From positions 1 through 53,795 of the forward strand of contig NZ_WEHX01000006.1 in the NCBI RefSeq assembly GCF_009183815.1: 53,795 bases of DNA. The letters are read 5' to 3'. Position numbers and translations under genes: made by a program. A model generated the notes under the pieces. It had not been told where the DNA came from, searched no databases, and saw only the letters and a list, made by a program, of their open reading frames with translations. The stretch is from Sutterella seckii (lineage in GTDB: Bacteria > Pseudomonadota > Gammaproteobacteria > Burkholderiales > Burkholderiaceae_F). This document shows positions 35,115-42,014 of this stretch, in pieces (position 1 is the stretch's first letter; every line of letters begins with the position of its first letter).

Positions 35115-36710
35115 ATGCATCCCTTGCCGCTCTGTACAAGCGATTTCCCGGCGCTTCGGCGCAACGGCATGATCTATGCCGATAAAACGGATCTGATCCA
35201 CGCGTTGGCGGCAGGACGATCCTGGATTTATCTTGCACGGCCGAGATGCTTCGGCAAATCGCTCCTCGTTTCCGCATTTCAGTCGCTTTTCAGCGAGGGG
35301 CTAGAGCATTTTTCCGGGCTCGCCATCGAAAAGCTCTGGACGGATCGGCAGTACAACGTTGTGCGGCTTGACTTTTCCCGACTGCGGCTCTTTGAGAACT
35401 CTGTTCAGTTTGACCGGAACTTTCAGAGCGTGCTGATCTCGGCTTTTGCGCCGCTGGGATTTGAGTTCAGGAATGTCCCGGAAAGGATTGCATTTTTCGA
35501 GCACTTCCGGTCATGGCTTATGATGCTGCCGCCCGATTCACTGGTGCTCCTGATTGACGGCTGCGATGCGCCGCTCGCCGCGCATCTCGATGATGGTCGG
35601 GTTCTTGAGGTTGTACGCCGGCACTTGAACGATTTCTATGCGGCACTCCGGTCCGCAGAACATTGTCTGCGGTTTTTCTTCATGACCGGGGTTGCTTCAT
35701 TCATGAATGCAGGCATTTTCCCGGCGCTCAGCGGTATCACGGACATTACCCGGGATCCCAAATACAGCAGCCTTCTCGGCCTGACGGAAGAGGAGCTTGC
35801 GTTCTATTTTGACGACCATCTCACCCGGGCGGAAAAGGAGCTCCGGATCAATCGGGACGAGCTTCTGCAACGATTGCGGACCTGCTACGGCGGCTACTCT
35901 TTTGAGAGCGAGGCGCGGCGTCGCGTCTTTTGCCCGCGACCGGTTCTCAATTTTCTGAATGCCCCGGAAGAAGGCTTTCTCAACTACTGGTTCGAGAGCG
36001 GCGGAAAGCCGAAGGTTTTATTGAATTTCCTTAAAAAACACAATGCCGGGGATCCTTTCTTCTTCAATAAGACGCATCAGATCCGCTTCTCGGAACTTAC
36101 GTCCGCGCGCGATTTGCAGACGATCGGCATTGAAGCGCTCCTCACCCAGACCGGGTACCTGACGATCCGGTCTCACCTGAGCGATGGCCGGATTAAGCTC
36201 GGCTGGCCGAACAAGGAAGTGGAGCTTTCGATGGCCGCGCTTTATTCGGATGAGCTTCTCGGCGGGGAAATTCTTGATCCTCCGGGCATTCCGATGCTCT
36301 CCGAACTCATCGAATTCGGGACGCTCGACGACATCGCAAGGCGATTCAATGACGGCTTCCAATTCGTCGACAGTCGGAAGTTCCCGATTGCGACGGAAGC
36401 CGCCTGCCGCGCCTCAATTGAGCTTTTTCTGAAGGGAGCGGCTCAAATGCCGGACGTTGAAAGCCGGACTGCACCCGGGCAAAACGGCATCGAGGTGCGC
36501 GCCGGACACCGGTACTGGATTTTTGAATTCAAATTCGCCGCCGAGCCGCAAGAGATCCAGAAGCTCCTCGAAAGAGGCAAAGAGGAGATGCTGAGCCGCC
36601 CGTACGGAGAGGATTCGGTGAAGCGAGAGCTCCGTCGGGCAGTCCTTGTTTTCAACGCCGAGACCCGGCGCTTCGAGAAGTGGCTCGAAGTGGACGCGGG
36701 CGGCGACTGA
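35115..36710 (+). CDS. AAA-ATPase-like / PD-(D/E)XK family protein with degenerate active sites
   Basis: 531 residues, full family length, from ATG 35115 (GAGGAAAC upstream). N-terminal signature: YADKT at 21-25, then Walker A-like ARPRCFGKSLL at 41-51. The usual Walker B L-I-D-E-Y-D is LIDGCD (148-151), so the catalytic Glu is Gly. The middle has MTGVASF, YSSLLGLTEEEL and YGGYSFE, as in the family. The C-terminal nuclease-like domain keeps the E-x-K strand (FEFKF at 470-474) but the preceding G-R-x-D position reads GQNGIE, without the Asp. It therefore may be catalytically inactive. Its paralogue at 809-1957 keeps the Walker B but lacks the nuclease domain. Confidence 0.85.
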   Translation: MHPLPLCTSDFPALRRNGMIYADKTDLIHALAAGRSWIYLARPRCFGKSLLVSAFQSLFSEGLEHFSGLAIEKLWTDRQYNVVRLDFSRLRLFENSVQFDRNFQSVLISAFAPLGFEFRNVPERIAFFEHFRSWLMMLPPDSLVLLIDGCDAPLAAHLDDGRVLEVVRRHLNDFYAALRSAEHCLRFFFMTGVASFMNAGIFPALSGITDITRDPKYSSLLGLTEEELAFYFDDHLTRAEKELRINRDELLQRLRTCYGGYSFESEARRRVFCPRPVLNFLNAPEEGFLNYWFESGGKPKVLLNFLKKHNAGDPFFFNKTHQIRFSELTSARDLQTIGIEALLTQTGYLTIRSHLSDGRIKLGWPNKEVELSMAALYSDELLGGEILDPPGIPMLSELIEFGTLDDIARRFNDGFQFVDSRKFPIATEAACRASIELFLKGAAQMPDVESRTAPGQNGIEVRAGHRYWIFEFKFAAEPQEIQKLLERGKEEMLSRPYGEDSVKRELRRAVLVFNAETRRFEKWLEVDAGGD

Positions 36711-36782
36711 ACCGGCAGGCCGTTTAGCGGCAGCTGATGCGGAGCGGAATCGCTTTCCTCAAAGCGTTTCCTCAGCACTGAG

Positions 36783-36816
36783 AAAAAAGCCGGAAGATGT
36801 TTTGAATCTTCCGGCT
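36783..36816 (-). terminator. Intrinsic terminator
   Basis: AGCCGGAAGA (36788-36797) with TCTTCCGGCT (36807-36816); minus strand continues TTTTTTCT. Ends the 36838-37170 gene. Confidence 0.85.
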
Positions 36817-36837
36817 CGTCTGCTGGCGATTTTGGCT

Positions 36838-37170
36838 TTAGATCCTTTCAGCGAAGAATTTTTCTGCAGGAATGCCGCCGAAGGGCGACTCGTTGGCTGC
36901 GTCCCGGATTTTCTCCGGCGTGCTTTCGCGCATGCAGAGGTCGAGGACCTGTCTCAGCCAGACGCTTCCGCCGAGCGTTCTGAAGAAAGTCTTCTGTTCA
37001 GCCGTCAGGCGAATGACGACCATTTTGTCGAGGGCCTTTTCGCCAAGCGGTTTGCGGCCGGCGCCCTGACGAACGCCGCCCCAGCCGTCATGACTGGAGG
37101 CCTTTCTCTTGGCAAGGGGTTTGCACGGCTTGATGGGGCTTGGTGCGGATTGTGTTTTCTTACCCGGCAT
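36838..37170 (-). CDS. Small basic protein, possible ribbon-helix-helix DNA-binding
   Basis: 110 residues from ATG 37170, chosen for the perfect GGAGG 6 bases upstream. The N-terminal 40 residues are basic and disordered-looking (PGKKTQSAPSPIKPCKPLAK) and contain GVRQGAGRKPLG, an AT-hook-like or phage-type linker. Then KMVVIRLTAEQKTFFRTLGG and WLRQVLDL read as a beta strand and two helices, compatible with ribbon-helix-helix regulators or antitoxins. No partner toxin is adjacent. Single gene with its own terminator. Confidence 0.65.
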   Translation of the reverse strand: MPGKKTQSAPSPIKPCKPLAKRKASSHDGWGGVRQGAGRKPLGEKALDKMVVIRLTAEQKTFFRTLGGSVWLRQVLDLCMRESTPEKIRDAANESPFGGIPAEKFFAERI

Positions 37171-37354
37171 GGTGGTTCCTCCTTCTAAGGACGGATTGCC
37201 ATTGCTCAGTTCCACTGTATGGCGCTTTCAAGCGTTTTGCAACTCGATTCGGTATAAACAGGCAAAAATCAGGGTTTCTTCTCAGGGAAGGACGATCCTT
37301 TATCATCATTCGCGTACTTCTCTTGACTTTTCTGGTAAACAATGTGAGAGTGCA

Positions 37355-37564
37355 GTGGGTCGACCGAGACCGAAGAGGGAATTTGAAAAAACAGTAGCCA
37401 ATCTTTTACCGATAGTTTTGTATATTTTTGGAGTACTGCTTTTCATTCCCGGAGCCTCTGCTCTGATGACCGGCCGGACTATGCCCAAAAGCGGAGCGCA
37501 TTATTCCATAGGGAGTGCTTCCGGAGGCTTAACGGTGGGCCTTTCGGAGAATGGCGGCTTATGA
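37355..37564 (+). CDS. Possible small membrane protein
   Basis: A GTG-started frame of 69 codons: basic start (GRPRPKREFEK), one hydrophobic helix (LLPIVLYIFGVLLFIPGASAL), then a Gly/Ser-rich tail. Weak SD. It occupies the gap just before hoxM, where hoxZ would be expected in complete operons, but one helix is too little for a HoxZ cytochrome b (four helices) and it has no paired histidines. May be a chance frame. Confidence 0.3.
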   Translation: MGRPRPKREFEKTVANLLPIVLYIFGVLLFIPGASALMTGRTMPKSGAHYSIGSASGGLTVGLSENGGL

Positions 37565-37674
37565 GCCTCACTCGATATAGTTGAGATCAGCATAAGAAGA
37601 GTCTCCGGCAGCATCCGCACCCCAATTTCTTGAAGAGAAAGATGCCGGCTGGAACACTCTCAGGGAGGAAATTC

Positions 37675-38337
37675 ATGAATACACAGGAACTCTCGCCGGG
37701 GCGCTATGCCCGCGACGTGCTGCTCCTCGGCATCGGCAACATCCTCTGGGCGGACGAAGGGTTCGGCCCCAGGGCGGCCGAGGCCTTCAACAGCCGCTTC
37801 CGGCTGCCTGAGGGCGCGGAAGTCATGGACGGCGGAACGCTCGGCGGCTGGCTCGTGAACGAGATCTGCTCGACGAAGCGCATTCTCGTTTTCGACTGCT
37901 GCGATCTGAAGGCCGCTCCGGGGACGCTTCGCGTTCTGAGAAAGGACGACATCCGCATCTGGAGCTCAACCAAGATCTCGCCCCACCAGACGGGCTTCAA
38001 TGATCTCCTCGCGACGGCGGCGCTCATGGGCTCGAGCCCCGAGGACATCGCCGTCGTGGGCATTCAGCCGGAGCTCCTTGACGACTACGGCGGAAGCCTC
38101 ACCGAAACGGTGAAGGCGCGCATTCCCGAGGCCCTTGAAGCCGCCCGCGGCATTCTTTCCGAGTGGGGATTCCCGCCCGTCGAGAGAACGCCGGGCGAGC
38201 GCGTGCCGCCGCTCTCCTTTCAGAGCCTTTCAATCGACGCCTATGAGTCCGGGCGCCCCGACGAGGCCGAGGCCTGCCGGACCGGGGACGAGCGGTTTCT
38301 GGTTCGTCCCGCGGGTCATGCGTCCGACCCCTCATAA
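37675..38337 (+). CDS. hoxM: [NiFe]-hydrogenase maturation endopeptidase, HyaD/HoxM family
   Basis: 220 residues from ATG 37675 (GGGAGGAAATTC upstream). Opens with LLLGIGNILWADEGFGPRA, the HyaD/HybD signature whose acidic residue binds nickel. The other ligands are the Asp in VFDCCDLKAAPG and the His in ISPHQTGFNDLLA. The enzyme clips the C-terminus of the hydrogenase large subunit after NiFe-cofactor insertion. It heads a tight five-gene cluster (M-L-O-Q-R). No large-subunit gene is present in the window. The C-terminal ~45 residues extend beyond the usual family end. Confidence 0.92.
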   Translation: MNTQELSPGRYARDVLLLGIGNILWADEGFGPRAAEAFNSRFRLPEGAEVMDGGTLGGWLVNEICSTKRILVFDCCDLKAAPGTLRVLRKDDIRIWSSTKISPHQTGFNDLLATAALMGSSPEDIAVVGIQPELLDDYGGSLTETVKARIPEALEAARGILSEWGFPPVERTPGERVPPLSFQSLSIDAYESGRPDEAEACRTGDERFLVRPAGHASDPS

Positions 38338-38364
38338 GGATCGGTTTTCGGGAGAACACCTCAA

Positions 38365-38688
38365 ATGTGCATTGCTTTGCCCATGAAAATCGTCGCGCTC
38401 GAGGAAATGAAGGCGCGGTGCGAGCGAAAGGGAAGCGAAGTCGTCGTCGACATTTCCATGATCGACCCGCCGAAGCCGGGCGACTGGCTTCTCGTCTTTC
38501 AGGACCGCGCCATCCGGGCGATTGATGAGGCGGAAGCCTCTGAAATTGAAGCCGCGCTCAAGGCGACGGCGCTCGCCATGGCGGGCGAAGCCGACGAGGC
38601 GGCGATCCGCGCGGGCTTCGGCGACTTGATCGACCGCGAACCCGAGCTCCCCGAACATCTGCGCAGGCTGGTTCCGGGAAGAAGCTGA
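38365..38688 (+). CDS. hoxL: HypC/HupF-family hydrogenase chaperone (HoxL-like)
   Basis: 107 residues. Starts MCIALPMKIV, with the essential N-terminal Cys2 that holds the Fe(CN)2CO intermediate; the central VVDISMIDPPKPGDWLLVF is the family core. In Ralstonia-type operons two HypC paralogues exist, and HoxL is the one encoded between hoxM and hoxO, the same position as here. The C-terminal 30 residues (after DEAAIRAGFGDL) are longer than general HypC. Delivers the iron centre to the large subunit. Confidence 0.9.
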   Translation: MCIALPMKIVALEEMKARCERKGSEVVVDISMIDPPKPGDWLLVFQDRAIRAIDEAEASEIEAALKATALAMAGEADEAAIRAGFGDLIDREPELPEHLRRLVPGRS

Positions 38689-38732
38689 TCCCGCAATCGC
38701 TTCAATCCTCAATTAAGAAAAGAATTTCAAGC

Positions 38733-39203
38733 ATGTCCAAATTCACGCGAATTGCGGAAATCGATCCGCAGACGAACCCGCTCTTTCAGCGCATGCGCGG
38801 GGAAGAGGGATTCAGAACGCTCTCCGAAGTCTCGCTCGAGGGCTTTCTTGCCGAGCCGGGGCTCAAATTCGTGATTTTTGCCGATGACCCGAATACCCGG
38901 AAGGAAACGATGGACATCGTCGTGATCGGTCCGGAAATCCGCCGCAGCATGGGGAGCATCGTTCAAAGCGCCTGGTGCACGGATGTCGCGGAAGGAAGGG
39001 CTCTCGCCGCCCGCTGGGGCGTGAGAAAGCTTCCCGCGCTCGCGCTCTTTCGCGGCAATGTCTATCTCGGCGCCGCCGAAGGGCTCGACTCCTGGGACGG
39101 GTACCTCGCGAAGCTCGCCGGGATTGCGGCGCGCACCGAGGCGCCGAAGCGCTCCGTCGCGATTCTCCCGAGGAACGCGGCCGAAGAGAGCGCCTGCTGC
39201 TGA
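38733..39203 (+). CDS. hoxO: HyaE/HoxO-family hydrogenase chaperone (thioredoxin-like)
   Basis: 156 residues. Thioredoxin fold without the C-x-x-C: FVIFADDPNTRKETMDIVVIGPEI and ARWGVRKLPALALFRG, where the cis-Pro loop (K-L-P-A) is kept. Known HyaE/HoxO proteins bind the Tat signal of the hydrogenase small subunit and hold it back until its FeS clusters are in place. Ends with ESACC. Spacing of 44-45 bp on either side fits one operon. Confidence 0.88.
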   Translation: MSKFTRIAEIDPQTNPLFQRMRGEEGFRTLSEVSLEGFLAEPGLKFVIFADDPNTRKETMDIVVIGPEIRRSMGSIVQSAWCTDVAEGRALAARWGVRKLPALALFRGNVYLGAAEGLDSWDGYLAKLAGIAARTEAPKRSVAILPRNAAEESACC

Positions 39204-39248
39204 CCGATTTTCGCAGAAGAATTCAAAACCTATTCGGACAAGATAGAG

Positions 39249-40139
39249 ATGAGCCTTCAGACTTATTCCGCCGCCGACGTGGCGCGCCGGTGGCAGAACG
39301 CCCCGGAACTCGACCCGGAAACGGAGCGCAGGGCGGCGCTCGCAACCATCGACTTCCTTGCCGACGTCCGCGGGAAGCTTTCGCAGCATCTGGACGACAT
39401 GGCGAAGGGCAATGCCGCCGAAGACGGCTCCGACCTTCATGCCGTCTGGGATTTTTCGGGCTTCGACCCGAAGCATCTCGACTTCCTCCTCCCCACGATC
39501 GGCGAGGGCGAGGTGAAGATCCTTCTCTTCAACGGCGAAGCGCGCGCAGCCGACACTGGCGTTCCCGGCCTCTGGCGCGTTCAGGCGGGGGACGAAGGCC
39601 ACGCCGCCAACTCCTTCGTATTGGGACGCCTTCCCCGCACGGTGCTCGTCGTCTCGGAACGGGGCGAAACGGAAGTCCCGAAGCTCGTGAATCCGAGCGC
39701 CGACGTTTTTGCCGCCCCGGCGATCCTTGAGGAACTCGGGCACGAATTGAAGGAAGAAACTGCCTCGGGCAGAATCGAAAAGCTTTCGGACGACCCCGCA
39801 TTCATGGTGGAGCTCCAGCGCCAGCCCTTGTCGCCCGGCGACATGACGGCGCTCCTTTCGACCCTCGGCACGGGCGACATTGAAGTGGAGCTTCAGGGGT
39901 TTGCGCACTCTCGCTTCACGCGCACGCGGGTGAAGAACCTCTGGCGCAGCCGCATCATCAATAATTCCGGGAAAACGCTTCTCGACGCCTTCGTGATCGC
40001 GCGCGTGCCGCCCGAGGTGCCGGTGTCGGCCGAGGAATTCCCGGAAGCGGTGAGAAAGTGCACGGATCTCATTGAATGGATCCGCCACGACCTTGAGCGC
40101 GGCACGATCGGCGGCAGAAGGGAGGCGTCGCATGCCTGA
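39249..40139 (+). CDS. hoxQ: HyaF/HupH/HoxQ-family hydrogenase maturation protein
   Basis: 296 residues. Family segments: [44 protein letters not shown] and [19 protein letters not shown]. The C-terminal domain resembles the HupH C-terminal region. HoxQ acts with HoxO as a small-subunit-specific chaperone in O2-tolerant membrane-bound hydrogenases. The stop overlaps the rubredoxin gene by 8 bp. Confidence 0.88.
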   Translation: MSLQTYSAADVARRWQNAPELDPETERRAALATIDFLADVRGKLSQHLDDMAKGNAAEDGSDLHAVWDFSGFDPKHLDFLLPTIGEGEVKILLFNGEARAADTGVPGLWRVQAGDEGHAANSFVLGRLPRTVLVVSERGETEVPKLVNPSADVFAAPAILEELGHELKEETASGRIEKLSDDPAFMVELQRQPLSPGDMTALLSTLGTGDIEVELQGFAHSRFTRTRVKNLWRSRIINNSGKTLLDAFVIARVPPEVPVSAEEFPEAVRKCTDLIEWIRHDLERGTIGGRREASHA

Positions 40140-40389
40140 GGAAAATTCCGGGCGCTTTACGAAGGGCTCTGAGATCGAGGCGCTCCTCGACCGGCTCGCC
40201 GCCGAGCGCGTTCCGCCCGATGCCCGCATGCAGTGCAAGGTCTGCTGGTACGTCTACGACCCGGCCGAAGGCTGTCCCGAGGAGAATATTCTTCCGGGAA
40301 CGCCCTTCAGGGACCTTCCCGACGAATTCGTGTGCCCCGACTGCGGGCATCCGAAGTCGGCCTTCATTCCGGCCGACGAGGATCATTGA
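40132..40389 (+). CDS. hoxR: Rubredoxin HoxR/HupI type
   Basis: 85 residues from ATG 40132 (GGAGG upstream, inside the end of hoxQ). Iron site [13 protein letters not shown] and CPDCGHPKS (two C-x-x-C), with [16 protein letters not shown]. An N-terminal ~30-residue extension precedes the rubredoxin domain, as in HoxR/HupI. In Ralstonia and Rhizobium the protein is needed for small-subunit cluster assembly or protection when oxygen is present, which hints that the cognate hydrogenase is O2-tolerant. Its 3' end overlaps the converging membrane gene by 7 bp. Confidence 0.92.
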   Translation: MPEENSGRFTKGSEIEALLDRLAAERVPPDARMQCKVCWYVYDPAEGCPEENILPGTPFRDLPDEFVCPDCGHPKSAFIPADEDH

Positions 40390-40826
40390 CGAAAGAAGTT
40401 GTCCGACGGGGGCGGGAGGCAGAGCAGCCCGACCCCGGCGACGATGAAGAGCACGGGGTGAACCCAGGCGCCGGCGCAGGCGAGCGTGAGAATGAGGCGG
40501 CTGTCGATGAAGATCCCGAGATTGAAGATCCCGAGGAGCTTTTCGAAGATGACGCCGTTCAGCATGAGTACGTCGGCGTAGACGCAGGCGATGACGACGA
40601 GAAGCGTCGTCGCGAGCACCGCGGAAAAGAGGCGCCTGACGCGGTCGACGGGATTGAAGATTCTTCCCGAGGCGAAGAGTCCGATCATCATCAGAAGACC
40701 CGCCGCTGCCGGAAGCGCGCACCAGAGGAAGTCCGTGCCGGAGACGCGGGCGGAAAGCGTCCAGAGGCTCATGCTCCAGAAGAGGAGCGTGCAGAGAATC
40801 AGAAGAAAGGTAAGTGCACGGCGCAT
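40383..40826 (-). CDS. Four-helix inner-membrane protein, unknown function
   Basis: 147 residues with four hydrophobic helices: [60 protein letters not shown] and [21 protein letters not shown] loop [13 protein letters not shown] lies on the cytoplasmic side. No heme histidine pairs are evident (one His, in WVHP), so it is not a HoxZ-type cytochrome. It converges on hoxR with a 7-bp tail overlap and no terminator between, so the two transcripts must read into each other. Family not recognised. Confidence 0.6.
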   Translation of the reverse strand: MRRALTFLLILCTLLFWSMSLWTLSARVSGTDFLWCALPAAAGLLMMIGLFASGRIFNPVDRVRRLFSAVLATTLLVVIACVYADVLMLNGVIFEKLLGIFNLGIFIDSRLILTLACAGAWVHPVLFIVAGVGLLCLPPPSDNFFRQ

Positions 40827-40900
40827 GTGCTTATGGTCCCCGGGTGCCGTTGAGGTCCGCGCAGATCGGGCGCGGAGAATCGTCCACTACATTTTATCTG

Positions 40901-40916
40901 CCGCCCGATCGGGCGG
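40901..40916. promoter_or_regulatory. Perfect 16-bp palindrome
   Basis: CCGCCCGATCGGGCGG at 40901-40916, directly after an AT-rich ATTTTATCTG and between the divergent 40383-40826 and 41094-41933 genes. Likely operator or cruciform; no U-tract. Confidence 0.45.
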
Positions 40917-41093
40917 AATCCCGGATAAAGAAATATGACAAAAGAATCGCGGGAGGCCTCCCTTGCGGTCTTGAAAAAGGTTCTTCCTCAGGAAATCTGC
41001 AGAGGCGAATCTCCTCCTCGCCGCGGTAGTATCGAATCTGTCCGGCAAATGCGGGCTTTAAGAATGCACTATTAAAGGCAGGGGAAAGAAGAC

Positions 41094-41933
41094 ATGTTCA
41101 AATGGCTGAAGGAGAAGCTGAAAGGGCCTTTGGCGGATGCGCCGAGGGAATCCTCGCCTGAGCAGCCGGTCGACGAGCGGCTCCTCGAAATTCTTGAAAA
41201 ACTTCCGGCCGACGGACTCCCGCGATGGCCGGCAGCGGTGGCGGCCTTTGAGGCGCTCCCTGCCGAGCGGCTCGACGACCCGCTCTACGCGAAGAATCTC
41301 CTCCGGGCGCTTTTCGCCGCGCTCTCGCACATTGACGCCCCTGTGCGCCAGACAATGGCGCTCGCGCAGATTGCGCTCAACCATTTCCCGCGGATCGCGG
41401 CGGCAGTGAGGCAGTCGGATGCTCACGGCCAGCGCGCGCTCCTTCCCCTTGCGGAGGGACTCCTTGCGCTTCGCACCGGACAGTTCGACCTTGCTTTCCG
41501 CCTGATCGCCCGCGCCAACCTCGAGCGCCGGATTTCGGACGCCTGGGCGGAAGGGAACGCCCTTGAGGCCGCGCCCGACTATCTCGTGACGGCAGTGTCC
41601 CTTGCCGCGCAGACGCTGATTGACCTTAAAAACCCGGATCTGCGCTACTGGGGAACGGTCGCGGAGGCGCTCCCCGAAGATCCCAAGGCCGTGCTTGAAC
41701 CCGAGAGCTTCCTCATGGCCGTGGGCGACCTCGTCCTTGAAATCCATCGTGCGGCAGCGGAAGCCGTGACGCTTGACGCAAAGGAGCGGCTTGAGATTCT
41801 CGGCAAAGCCGACGCCCGCTACGAGCTTCTCTTCAGGCGTCTTCATCCGCAGGCGGAAGACTGCCGGAGAATGTTCCGGCGCGTTGAGAAGATGTTCGGG
41901 ATTCTTGCCGAGGACAAGGATCTTCGCGCCTGA
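41094..41933 (+). CDS. All-helical soluble protein, unknown function
   Basis: 279 residues from ATG 41094 (GGGGAAAGAAG upstream). No signal peptide or membrane segment. Consists of amphipathic helices rich in Ala/Leu/Glu (ALPAERLDDPLYAKNLLRALFAAL, RALLPLAEGLLALRTGQFDLAFRLI) in a TPR/HEAT-like arrangement. It starts with a basic amphipathic FKWLKEKLKG that could touch the membrane. I do not recognise the family. Terminator at 41964. Confidence 0.65.
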   Translation: MFKWLKEKLKGPLADAPRESSPEQPVDERLLEILEKLPADGLPRWPAAVAAFEALPAERLDDPLYAKNLLRALFAALSHIDAPVRQTMALAQIALNHFPRIAAAVRQSDAHGQRALLPLAEGLLALRTGQFDLAFRLIARANLERRISDAWAEGNALEAAPDYLVTAVSLAAQTLIDLKNPDLRYWGTVAEALPEDPKAVLEPESFLMAVGDLVLEIHRAAAEAVTLDAKERLEILGKADARYELLFRRLHPQAEDCRRMFRRVEKMFGILAEDKDLRA

Positions 41934-41963
41934 AGCGTGTGATTTTGTCTATTCCTCAGAATC

Positions 41964-41998
41964 AAAGAGGCGCTCCGGGATGCCCGCAGCGTCTCTTT
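41964..41998 (+). terminator. Intrinsic terminator
   Basis: AAAGAGGCGCT with AGCGTCTCTTT (one G-U pair) between converging genes 41094-41933 and 42015-44444. Confidence 0.7.
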
Positions 41999-42014
41999 GC
42001 CGTCCCTCATTTCG

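Noticed and set aside
37355-37564. HoxZ cytochrome b in the gap before hoxM
   Set aside because: Only one hydrophobic helix and no heme-binding histidines, whereas HoxZ has four helices.
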